A DNA stretch of 64,000 nt from Spongilla lacustris (lineage: Eukaryota; Porifera; Demospongiae; Spongillida; Spongillidae), in assembly GCA_949361645.1 (NCBI GenBank), contig OX442415.1, positions 7,033,573 through 7,097,572 of the forward strand, given 5' to 3'. Position numbers and translations under genes: made by a program. A model generated the notes under the pieces. The model was not told where the DNA came from and made no database searches. It saw nothing but the letters and a program-made list of their open reading frames with translations. This document shows, piece after piece, positions 12,300-23,268 of this stretch (the stretch's first letter is position 1; every line of letters starts with the position of its first letter).

Positions 12300-12560
12300 C
12301 TACAAGACCCACCTTGTGCAAGTGTCTACCAAATGCCAACTGCTCTGTGAGGGACTGCATCAGAGTAGGGCTTGTTGAAGTTCTCAAAGAACCCCATCCA
12401 CCAGGGAATCGATCTTTGTATATCATGTGGAGCATTCTGACCACCACCACTGTCTTTGCCCAGAGGCTATGCCTGGGGGCAGTGTCCCTGATCCTCCCTA
12501 ACAGGTCAGGATCAATGGTCTGTGGAAGAGAATTTAGGTCCTTTCCCCCATGATATCTCA
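12300..12560 (-). CDS. Unrecognised open frame, possible exon
   Basis: The - strand is open for about 87 codons and reads KDLNSLPQTIDPDLLGRIR, then DTAPRHSLWAKTVVVVRML, then HMIYKDRFPGGWGSLRTS. Composition is protein-like and a GGTGAG donor-like site follows at the low-coordinate end. I do not recognise the family, and no neighbouring exon was found. The flanks are low-complexity C-rich repeats. It could be a fragment of a mobile element. Confidence 0.25.
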
Positions 12561-13074
12561 CTGTACCTCCACACTGCCCCTCCCCCACTGTGCCTCCACA
12601 CTGTTAGATATTTGAATGATATAATGTATATGGACATGACATTGAAATTGATTGTAAGAGCATACCGGACAAGTCCTTGCGTCATCCATTACAACCAGCA
12701 CGCTGAATAGTTCAATTAGGTATCCAAGGTGGCCGAGACCAATAATATACCATTCGTTCCCTCCCCATTGACCCTCTCTCCCTGTACCTCCATGCTGACC
12801 CTCCCCCACTGTACAATAATAAGTTTATTTATTGGGGTGTACAGGAAGGGACTCAGAGCACTTTCTTGAGGGTGTTGAGTGTTTGTAGTTACAACTTTTG
12901 TGTGTGCATATGACAGCTTATTGAGCTAAAGCATTGAGCATGGGTGTTGTGTATGCTGTGTGTGCTGTGCTGTGGGTGTTGTGTGTGTATGCTAATTTCT
13001 GTCATAATTTTGCAGTTACAAAGGCCATACAACAATGGCTGCCTCCTACATGTAGATGCATGTGGTGTTTGTGG

Positions 13075-13195
13075 ATGATTAACCTTGCAACATAACTTAA
13101 TTAACTTTGCAAGGAAGCTATTAGATGCAGCCCCTGATGGCAGGATGGAGGAGGTCAAGTCACACATGTACACATTGATGAAACTGGTGAGGTAA
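13075..13195 (+). repeat. Direct repeat of an exon-like segment, copy 1
   Basis: Nearly identical to 15828-15945, in the same orientation 2.75 kb away. Both read NFARKLLDAAPDGRMEEVKS, then HMxTLMKL. The LLDAAxDGRxEEVKS pattern resembles the start of an ankyrin repeat. A CAAG acceptor-like site precedes it. Possibly a captured exon carried on a repeat. Confidence 0.5.
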
Positions 13196-13354
13196 AGAGT
13201 GGCAAGCTTCAAAGCAGTACCATAACATATATATGGTAGGGCTGTAAGAGAGCATTTTGTTTACGCAACATATAATTGTTTGTGAATAACACTAATTAGT
13301 ATAGTCCTTGACTGAATATTGTTTTACATGTATGCAATACCCTAGCACACACCG

Positions 13355-13780
13355 ATTTGAAGAGACCCACGGAAAGAGTTCGGGGTAATGAATGGCACAT
13401 TCATCAAGGAGAGCCGGGCCTGCCTGGACACAAGGTTGAATGCATTGCACATATCAACTTTCACCACAGCAAAGTCATTATCTTTCCAGTGTTCCTGCAT
13501 GCATGTTCTAAGGCCATGAATCACCTTCTCCAAAATGAAGAGGTTGGAAGAATTCAGTGGCCTTGTGCTTAGTAAGGGTGCTAGCACAAGCACTTCCCTG
13601 TTAGCCTCTTGAGAACTTCTCCCACAGCAATGGGTCTGATATCATAGGCACTATCTTCTTTTTGCTTGTTCAAGGTCATCAGATTGACACCTGCTAAGTA
13701 TTTGGAGACTATGAGAGGTACCTTACCTGATGCAAGAAGGCTCACAACAGTACCCTTGGGAAATGAACACAGGGTTACCT
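13355..13780 (-). pseudogene. Reverse transcriptase fragment (non-LTR-like)
   Basis: The - strand reads, in broken frames, FPKGTVVSLLASGKVPLIVS, DIRPIAVGEVLKRLTGKCLC, VIHGLRTCMQEHWKDNDF, VVKVDMCNAFNLVSRQA, and then LLDECAIHYPELFPWVS after a frameshift. RPIAVGEVLxRLxGK and KVDMxNAFNxVSRQAxL are fingers/palm motifs of a retroelement reverse transcriptase family that I know from invertebrate genomes. The catalytic FxDD box and the rest of the ORF are not present. Stops and shifts make it a dead fragment. A different frame on the + strand is also open here by chance. Confidence 0.8.
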
Positions 13781-14240
13781 AAATGTCAAAATCTGGCTCA
13801 TGCATAGTAAGGAGAAAAATAGGATTTTTGTAATTATAACAATGGATTGTGTGGTTGGTGGGGCACATCAGGCCAAAATTGCCCTGGTATTCTGCCTCAT
13901 GAGGATGAGGCTGAAAGTAGATCTTTTTTATTCATAATAGGTGACATATGAAAGAATATCAGCATGACTCCTTAGCCCTGGGGTTAAGAGGGGGAGGGGA
14001 TGTCACCTTGGTGTAGTTGCTAGGCCAGTGAGGGTTCGAACCTTGGTAAGGTCTATGTTTGCTTCGCTTCTTAATTTTTATACTAAAAGCTAAGTTTAAA
14101 AGACTACATGTAGTCCACAACAAAGTTTCTCTGCTGTGCAAAGAGTAAAGAATCATGCCAGGATGATTGCCACTGTATGCAACTTGCTATAGCTAGCTAT
14201 TGGCATTCTTGTTTAGCCACCTAACAATGAGAGAATGTTA

Positions 14241-15123
14241 GGGGAGGAGTGGGTTAGTTGAGCCACCCCCCTGTTTTAGCTCCATGAAGAAACATAATAA
14301 CACATATTGGCATTAAGTGCTATGACTAGCATTGTGTTCTACTTTAGGATTTTGTTTTAGTATTCATCAGAATGTCTCAGTGAAGTTCAAAAATAAGAAT
14401 TTTGATGATCAGAGTGAAATTTGATTTGTGCCCTCACAATAACTGTAGTCTTGGGTGTTTGAAAGTACATCTATGCAGCTATATTTATGTTTATAATGAA
14501 TTCTATACTTTGCTTCCTTTTTATACAACTTAGCTAGTTACAGGAAAAGTTAGTAGTGGGGTTAGTTGAGCCATTTGCAAAGGGGGTTAGTTAAGCCATA
14601 CGCTTTAGCTGCAATTGTATGGCATTAATATGTTTTTTTGATTCACATAACAGAAATAGTGAGCTATGGTTATTTGGCTATGGAGCAATCTCAGAAGCAT
14701 TCTGTTTTTATTTCTTGAATCATGTTAAAATCACTTGCCGATCAATTTCAAGAGCTCTCATTGAAAAAATGTCATGCATTAGTTGATCGATGATTTGACA
14801 ATGTAAGGCCTAGGCCTACTTATGTTAGCAATTATTGAGCAATGCAACTAACTTTGGCTGAAGGCAAATGGCTAGCTCAACTGACCCATGTACCTGGCAC
14901 AACTAATCCACCAAAGTGGGTTAGTTGTGCCATTTGACACCTGTTGATTTTTAACAAAATATCCTTTTTCTCACGTACATCCCCAGTCTCTAAATTCTTA
15001 CGACATGTACCCAAGTGATGCCCCTTTACATCAAATTATTAGCCTCTGCTTAATACCAAACCTCAGAGGCAGTATAAAACTGACCTAAACCTATAAAGTG
15101 GCTCAACTAATCCACTCCTCCCC
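14241..15123. mobile_element. TA-target MITE, family 1, copy 1
   Basis: Ends are GGGGAGGAGTGGGTTAG and the inverse, flanked by TA (14239-14240 and 15124-15125). It matches the 21651-22609 element in opposite orientation over its whole length. The word GTTAGTTGAGCCA or a near variant recurs about seven times in either orientation (near both ends and at about 14560, 14585, 14872, 14897, 14917). No ORF of any length is conserved between the two copies, so it is non-autonomous. TA target suggests a Tc1/mariner-like mobiliser (inference). Confidence 0.88.
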
Positions 15124-15139
15124 TACAGTAGTTTGCATC

Positions 15140-15440
15140 TCCCCCCCCCCCCCCCCCCCTCCTCCATCATTAAATTATAAACTCCTATGGATGACAATCA
15201 TTGCAAACATAACCACTCCCCCACCCCCTCCCCCCCCGGGACATTTCTTATGTCCTCCCCTCCTCACCCCCCACCCCCAGCCCCTACCTGAGACAGACTT
15301 AATGTCAATGCCCCCCTGGACTAGCTTGTGTTTTTTTTTTTTTCCCCATCACCCTGGACAAGCGTTTGTTATACCTTATAGCCTCCCTGGACAAGCATTT
15401 AAAACCACCATATTCCCTATAACCCCCCCCCCCCCTTGGA
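15140..15440. repeat. C-rich low-complexity stretch
   Basis: Several long C runs (about 15139-15158, 15212-15237, 15423-15435) separated by imperfect CCCTGGACAAGC-like words. The proline-rich open frame over it is a composition effect. Confidence 0.6.
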
Positions 15441-15827
15441 CACCATTTATTTTAATCCATAGGGTGTGTGGTTAAATATTGGAATAGCCCAATACGGTAT
15501 GCAAGCTCTCAAAAATGGTCTGCTGGTAGGACCATTTATAAGTGAGTTCCGTTCAGTGGTAACTGATAAATGCTTGTCTATGGATGGGAATGTCCTTCAC
15601 AAATGCATGTCCTCAGATGGTCCCCATGCCCACCAGAGCAAATCAGGTGCTGCTCATGCAGGCTGCACTGGTAACCCCATAACACCATAAGTCATATCTC
15701 TTTTGTGACAGAGTCCTTGGAACTACACCAGAAGCTTCCAATGAGGACAGCTTTGTTCTTGACATGGCCACAAGCATACACACATGATTAAACTGCATAC
15801 ACACATGCACACACATATGATGATAAT

Positions 15828-15945
15828 GATTAACCTTGCAATGTATTTTGATTAACTTTGCAAGGAAGCTATTAGATGCAGCCCCTGATGGCAGGATGGA
15901 GGAGGTCAAGTCACACATGCACACATTGATGAAACTGACGAGTAA
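15828..15945 (+). repeat. Direct repeat of an exon-like segment, copy 2
   Basis: Second copy of the LLDAAPDGRMEEVKS segment at 13075-13195. The two differ by only a few bases in about 100, less than expected of neutral flanks, which diverge fully on either side. Confidence 0.5.
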
Positions 15946-16835
15946 AGAGTGTCTTGTTTCACTCATTTTTATACGCTGCATGCATGAGAACAAACGAAGA
16001 AGGAAGTATATGTGCATATTGATGCATGTATTAGGCAACCTTGGGATCGTACCCATATATCATATCGTAGCACAAGAGACAGTTTGATCTGCTCGCGTGC
16101 AATCAAACACAAGTCGGATCCACTATTTGGGGGTACAATGGGTGGAGCGGGGCACGCCTACTCCCAGCTAGCTAGGGGGTATGGGTGAGCACTGTAAGCG
16201 GTAAGCCTTTGTTAATAAGCTAAGATTACAATAGACCCGAGATACTAATCGTGCCATACAGCTGCAGAGCTGTGCCGTGACAAAGATTACTTCGCATGGC
16301 GAGGAAGTAATTCATCCCGGTGCAATACCGGTGTCACGTAGAATTTGGGACCCATAAAGGTCCTGATAGCATACAAATCCTACATCACCAATTTTAATTA
16401 AAATTGTGTTTCTAGGTTTGTTCATAATTATAATCCATGCAAACACTTTTTTTGTAACACAATTATATAGAACACATAATACTACAGACCTTGGTATTTT
16501 CATACTTTTTTTTTTCAAAGTCCATTATTTTTTCTTATGGCAAGCTGGGATTCATGTAAATGGACACCCATGTCCAATTATTATAATATCCTTGCACACA
16601 TACACCAGAGATAAGCCTGCTAGATAATCACCCTTTTTTGCAAACTCAAATTTAATTGTTTTTGTTTCATTGGATGATCTGTATTTGAGTAGGGATATAG
16701 AAAAACCTACATGTGTAGAGATCTTTTATCGCATGGCTTAATAGCATTCATCATCTTATCAGTCCGCCATATTGGCGCTCATTTACTATGGAGAAGTATG
16801 GGTTTATGTTCGGTTTTGGAATATATACATACACA

Positions 16836-17037
16836 CAGGGCCGGTGAGAGCCGTAGTGAGGCCCGGGGTAACATATCATTTGAGGGCCCCATAGGCCCTG
16901 AAAATACGAGTGGGGGGGGGGGGGGGGGGGGGGTGTCCCCCTTGAGATTGGCCCGCCGGGCCCCCTATTATACCTTGGGGCCCGGGTTAAGTAACCCCGC
17001 TTACTCCCCCCCCCCCCCCCCCCTTTCACCGGCCCTG
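16836..17037. mobile_element. Small hAT-like MITE
   Basis: About 202 bp with inverted ends CAGGGCCGGTGAGAG and CTTTCACCGGCCCTG, and poly-G and poly-C runs inside. CAGGGCCGG-type ends are typical of hAT-derived MITEs. An 8-bp target duplication is not evident at these exact borders. Confidence 0.6.
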
Positions 17038-17743
17038 ATTATATACATTAGTTCATAGTGTTGCGTAGACGTAGATTATTGTGCTCTAACACAAAACTGA
17101 CATTTGTAAAACATATCATTTTACTTGTGCCCTTGAATCAAAAAGTACCAAAAACAAAGCATAAGTCCATCATGAGACCATAAAAGAGTTCTATATGACA
17201 ACGGGAGGGAGGTACCCCTTGGAATAAATATTAGTTGTCCAGTGCATGATATCGGTGTCAACATCATACAAAGGAACTAGGGTACAGTGTAAAGATAAAG
17301 GGAAGGAGAGGGAGAGGGAGAGGAAGTAGAGGGAGCGAGAGAAGGGGAAGGAGAGCAAGAACAGTTGGAGGCAGAGGCAAAAGTTTAGATATACATCTGT
17401 AGGAAACTGAATGCACCTTGCTGCAAGCTTTTAGAGACAACAAAAAGGCAGACTTGCTATTGCAACGTATTATCTTAGATCTTTAGAAATGCTGGCGCTT
17501 TGCTCTTAGGAGACAGAGGGCCTGCATGCAAGATTCTTTGTCGTTTTGATACTCCGTCACGTTCAATCCCTTAAAATCGTGCGACCATTGCAATATAATT
17601 ATGAAACTATCGGTAATGAAAATTGATCGGCGCGTATCGCGCACACGCTGAATGAATCAATAGTCGTAGGTATAGGCAGAGCCTAGCTAGCTGAGCAGCT
17701 AAATAAAGTTAATGTCGTACATATTTATCTTCTGAGGGCCTGG

Positions 17744-17744
<1 letters not shown>

Positions 17745-17774
<30 letters not shown>
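17745..17774 (+). repeat. Poly-G run (30 G)
   Basis: Uninterrupted G tract. A second one of 28 G lies at 18021-18048. Such runs recur through the window and are likely length-variable in the real genome. Confidence 0.8.
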
Positions 17775-17777
<3 letters not shown>

Positions 17778-17812
17778 GTGCCCAGACTGCCCCCCTGGAC
17801 CAGTATTGGTGT

Positions 17813-18180
17813 AAATGAGCATTTCAAGCACGACAGCTTTGACAACGAAGCCGGAAGCTAATGAGAAGTGGCGTCAACGCGCTCCCGTGTACTGCCTTTG
17901 TGCGATACGGTATTTGAAAATACCATCGTTTTGTACACTAGCTAGTTGCAAGTCAATATTAGGATTGTATTAAAGGTTCCCATGCAGCCTTGTCATAGAT
18001 GAAATAAAATGTTATTGGAAGGGGGGGGGGGGGGGGGGGGGGGGGGGGACATTCTACCCTGGAGGGAGACAGTTTGCCCTAGTGTAGATTGTCCCGGGGA
18101 ACATTAATATTGTACACTAGTGCAAAACGTCCAGGGGGACAAATTTTTTAGGGGTGACATTGTACACTACGACAACGTTT
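17813..18180 (+). repeat. Duplicated block A3 (partner B3, inverted)
   Basis: Diverged inverted match to 37470-37748. Shared words include AAATAAAATGTT, GTGCGATACGGTAT, ACGACAGC/TTGACAACG-like stretches and a GTCCCCC-rich part where TACACTAGTGCAAA-like words recur. No gene. Confidence 0.6.
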
Positions 18181-18679
18181 TCTGTATTTTTCCCACTCCC
18201 TGACAACATACATGTACTAGTGTAAAAATAACCATAATGGCAGGGCATTCATTCGGTCTTCCCTGGACCATCCATATCCACTATGGACTTCTCTCGCACT
18301 GCTAAAAATTAACATATTTACCATGTAGAAACAACTGCATTGATGTGCATGGAGGTGTGAGCAAGACGTTTAATTAGATGCATTATAGCCAACCATGTAA
18401 TGTCTCAACTGGCTAACAGACAATGACACGATCTGAAGAGAAAATTGCATAAATCAAATTGCTAAGGATGGATTTGAAGGCCTGCATGGGAGAAGGTGTA
18501 GTCCAAATAAAGGCTCTTAAATTGGTAAAATAGTACACTTCTACACACAAGCAATAGAGAGGAATGTCCACTATCACAAATTTCTACTCAAATTCAGATT
18601 GACCCGAAGCAAAGATTCCCCATGCAGGACTTTAACTGGGCAACAGCTGTGGATGGAATTTATGGCCATGAGCAGCATC

Positions 18680-18685
18680 TTTATT
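18680..18685 (-). terminator. Polyadenylation signal AATAAA, kinase copy B
   Basis: AATAAA on the - strand about 260 bases after the stop codon. It is conserved at the matching place in copy A. Confidence 0.5.
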
Positions 18686-18940
18686 TGGCACACCTTTGGG
18701 GCTGTATATAGCTCATTATGTTCGATTGTGTTCAACAAATAGCATATCATAAAGGGCCAGCTGGCCATATATAGCTGCCAAAGATTGTTTGATGACTCTC
18801 AACTTCCATTCAACTGGCTTCATGAAAAAATAATGCAACTTAGAAGTAAAGTTCAATGTTAAGGAATTAGAGTTTCTTATTTTATAACTCTCTACAGCAG
18901 TAGGCATTACTTCCATGCTAAAATAAAAGCCATCTTGGTG

Positions 18941-21900
18941 TCAGTTTTGGTGAACCTCCAACTCCAAAACAAGTTGCTGAAATGTTGGACGAGCCTGAGC
19001 ATCCTCCAGCCAACATTTCGTCATCAATACAAAACTGAAAGAAAGCATTTAATATAGAAAGTAACACTTATTATTGCTCACATTTGATCAGGACATAAGG
19101 TAGTTTGCTTCAGCCTCAGCCCTTCATCCAAATGCTGGAGGATGTCACGATTCTCCACACCAGGGTAAGGATTTGTCCCAATGCTGAACACCTCCCAGCA
19201 TGTCACCCCATATGCCCACTGTGGATATGGAATAGTACCTGATGGATTTATTTTACACATCAAACACTTAAATTTTATTTTAATTCTATGATACGATAAG
19301 TATACGCATGTACAGCATGATAATGTATGAGACACAACCTAAATCTAGCTAAAGATAAAGGGGTTGAATGAACATGCTTGGCAAAAGAATAGTTAATGCA
19401 CCCATGACACTTACAATGTCAGATTTTTCACTACTTATTCCATCACGTATCATCTCTGGAGGCATCCATTTGATTGGACATAAACCAAAGTTCGACATTT
19501 TGTAGTAATCTGTTGTATATATATCCTTGGAGAGTCCAAAGTCTCCAACTTTGATCATTAAGTTGATGTCCACCCTACGAATATTTAGTGTGAAAAGTTA
19601 ACAATATAATTATATACAATAAATAGCATGGGTTAATAATTGTGTGTGAATAATTGCCATGTATTCATATTCCTACATAGTGAGCCACAGCCGAAAGTAT
19701 GGAGAAATTAAATAATATGTTTCCTTCTGTTGTAAAAATCATTTCACTCCAGAAGAATTAAATTGCAATACATCTAGTTGCCATGTTTGAATTCAATTTT
19801 TGTGAGATAATACTGTCGATATTCTTGCAAGCCAGTCCCATGTGAAGCTGGAGCCACGATTGATATACCAGTTGAATAATTGTCTCCTAATAGGTACTGC
19901 AAAAAACCAGCAGCACTTGAATTAGCTGTGCTCAAATGCCATAGAAGAAGCAGGCAGGATTCACAAAGGTTATTAAACAACACGAAAATGATTACAAATG
20001 CAAAGAACTATAAGGATCGATCTGTTTCCTCTTAGCAGTTCAAGCCTAAGCTGATGGACATTGATACACAGTTGGCCCACAGGCTCTGTATCAAAACAAT
20101 GTCCCGCTGAACTGACTAAGGTCACATGAAGAGTCATATTGAGCAGCATTATTACTCATTTTGTGCAACATGTTCCCTAAACAAATCACTCAATGCTGTA
20201 CAAATGCTCATACTTTCATGTATCTATATGCTCTGTAGTCTAATTAAGGGGTCAGGTGTCACCCTGCCAACAGGCTGTACCCATCAGGCCAAGTCTGGGA
20301 CCAAGGTCGCACCACTACCATGACATGGTCATGGTGCAATGTCCAAGAGTGATGCCGGCCATGTCTTGGGTGTGACCAGGTGTGCCACACCATGATGTGG
20401 TCATGGTGAGTGGTAGGCCCTTACCACTGACCGACCAGGGACCAAGGGTGTCATGTGCAGTACCATGATGCGGTCATGGGTTTGGCGTGGTTGCACTGCA
20501 CAAGCAGAGTGGTGGGAGGGTCAGCAATATACAGGTCTTCAATAGGCAGGCTATGAGACTAAATGGTTGCTTTCCCAAGAACACCATTTATACATGGCAG
20601 AGGGTTGCTGACAGACGCTTGACCTGCTAATCATAGCAAAAGCCCCCCTTTCAACACACTAGAAACATCCTTTGCCCTATCTATAAGCAGGTAGGTGGGT
20701 GCATTAAAAAATTAAACATTGTTTACTTCCTAAAAAAATCACTTAAAATGCAGTGCTTGTACACTCACATGCAGTTTCTTGCTGCAAGGTCCCTATGAAC
20801 AAGTCTTTTATCAGTCAAGTAGCTCATCCCTCTGGCTATGTCCAAACACATGGAGGTCAGAACATGGCAAGATAATCCCTGTACAATGGTAGAGTCACAA
20901 ATCAAACAAAAGTCACATAATTAAACATACCTTACCTTTGGGTACTGGTCAGTCTTTGTGAAGGACCTGGCATGCTGAAGGTATTTCTTAAGGTTCCCAT
21001 TAGCCATGAAGGGAAGCACCATTAGCGGTACTTCATTAGGTGAGTCCAGACACATTCCCACCAATCCCAAAACATTGGGATGACTGAAAGACTTCATTAA
21101 TGAACACTCTTCTAAGAAACTTCTCATGACACTTTCTGAGTAATTATCTGCGTAGGGATATTGAGTAAACACAGCACATAGTGCGTATAAATATGTGAGC
21201 AAACATAAGGTACAAAGGCAATACACACTAGCATGAATGCAGGATAAACACTAATATCAGTTGTGTTTGTTTCCAAGCAGAACTTGATGCCCATTATCTA
21301 TTTATGTTTTGGCGTTTGTACATGATTTGTATTTCAAGTAAATAGTCTATACAAGTACATTTTATGCTTAGCTTACTTTTGCCCCTACACATTTAGATGA
21401 AGCCACACAGAAAGATTTTTAAAAGATTGTACTGAACAAAATAAAATATAAATTGGTCAAACAATGACTTCAGGACATACTTTTGGCTGACTTCACAGCA
21501 ACTTCTTGCTTTTGACCATCCTTTGGTGTCAGTGTAGCATGATACACAATACCAAATTCACCTGAGTATTAAGCACAAGTAAATAGGGTAGGACATTGTC
21601 ATATGAAGTGTTGTAGTGATGTACCTGAACCACATGGCTGCTCATCCATAGGGGAGGAGTGGGTTAGTTGAGCCACTTTTTAGGTTTAGGTTTATACTGC
21701 CTCTGAGGTTTGGTATTAAGCAGAGGTTAATACTCTGATGTAAAGGGGCATCACTTGGGTACATGTCATAGGAATGTTAGAGACTGGGGATGTACGTGAG
21801 AATAGGGACATTATTAAAAATCAACAGGTGTCAAACGGCACAACTAACCCAGCCAAGTGGGTTAGTTGTGCCAGGTACATGGGTCAATTCAGCCATATGC

Positions 21901-23214
21901 TGCCTTCAGCCAAAGTTAGTTGCGTTGCACAATAATTGCTAACATAAGTAGGTCTAGGCCTTATGTTGTCAAATCATTGATAAAAGCAAATTCATACACT
22001 AATGCATGACACTTTTTCAATGAGAGCTCTTGAAATTGATCGGCAAGTGTTTTTAACGTTATTCAAAGTCATTTTTCTATTTAGAAATTAAAACAGAATA
22101 CTTCTGAGATTGCTGCATAGCCAAATAAGCATAGCTCACTATTTCTATTACGTCAATCAATAAATCATTTTAATGCCATACAATTGCAGCTAAAGCGTAT
22201 GGCTCAACTAACCCCCTTTGCAAATGGCTCAACTAACCCCACTACTAACTTTTCCTGTAACTACCGAAGTTGTATAAAAAGGAAGCAAAGTATATAATTC
22301 ATTATAAACATAAATATAGCTGCATACATGTACTTTCAAACACCCAAGACTGAAACAAGAATATAGTCATTGTGTAGAAATTATGAGGGCACAATCCGTA
22401 AAAACAGAATTTCACTTTGATCATCAAAATTCTTATTTTTGAATTTCATATTCTGATGAATACTAAAACAAAATCCTAAAGTAGGACAAAAAGCTAGTCA
22501 TAACACTTAATGCCAATATATGTTAACATAATTCAATTATGTTTCTTCATGGAGCTAAAACAGGGGGTGGCTCAACTAACCCAGTGGCTCAACTAACCCA
22601 CTCCTCCCCTATGGAGCTGGTCATAATGGACCAAAACATCCTCAAAATGGTACCTATCGCACTCTGATTTGTACAATTTCTGACTCTCAGTTCCTTAAAT
22701 AAAAGTGCAGCACTATCATGACTGTTGCAATTATCTGATAATGTGCAATTAATAAACTTACCAAGACTGGAGATATGAGTTTGGACAAATCCAAGTTCAT
22801 TAGACATAACTTGCTCTCTATGAGCAACAGAGCATTAGGATCAGCAATGCTTACTTACAGTCATTAGTTGTCAGACAGTACTAACAGCTTGAGTTATCTA
22901 GAAGTTTATTCTTGAGCCATATTGATGGATTGTGTGTAACTAAATGGGTAGACCATTTTTCACTCCAGTTCTACTCACATAAGTGCATTCGTGCCTATAC
23001 AAAACAATCACCCCCTCTGCATAGGCCTGTACCCTTGTTTTAGTAGATCCTCAACCTGTTTGGGCAGGTCATGTGCAGGAGCTGGTTCAGTTACTGGTGA
23101 CACACTTGAGGCCATTCAGTGCATCTTATAATGGCAATTGTTGCATGGTGGGTCCTGAAACTTACATAGTGTTTATCCACATCCAAAAACTACAGGCATA
23201 AAGCACATAAGTAT

Positions 23215-23268
<54 letters not shown>

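Larger units (their letters stand above)
18661..23143 (-). repeat. Duplicated block B1 (partner A1, inverted)
   Basis: Reverse-complement partner of 1455-5088, covering the kinase exons and 3' flank. It contains a MITE (21651-22609) absent from A1. The match ends near a long TG microsatellite at 23217-23268, a plausible breakpoint neighbour. Confidence 0.85.

Noticed and set aside
14000..14060. GGTTCGAACC resembling a tRNA B box
   Set aside because: No A box at the right distance and no cloverleaf could be formed. At most a remnant of a tRNA-derived SINE.
16711..17058. Open frames with Gly or Pro runs over poly-G and poly-C tracts
   Set aside because: Homopolymer artefacts inside a small MITE.
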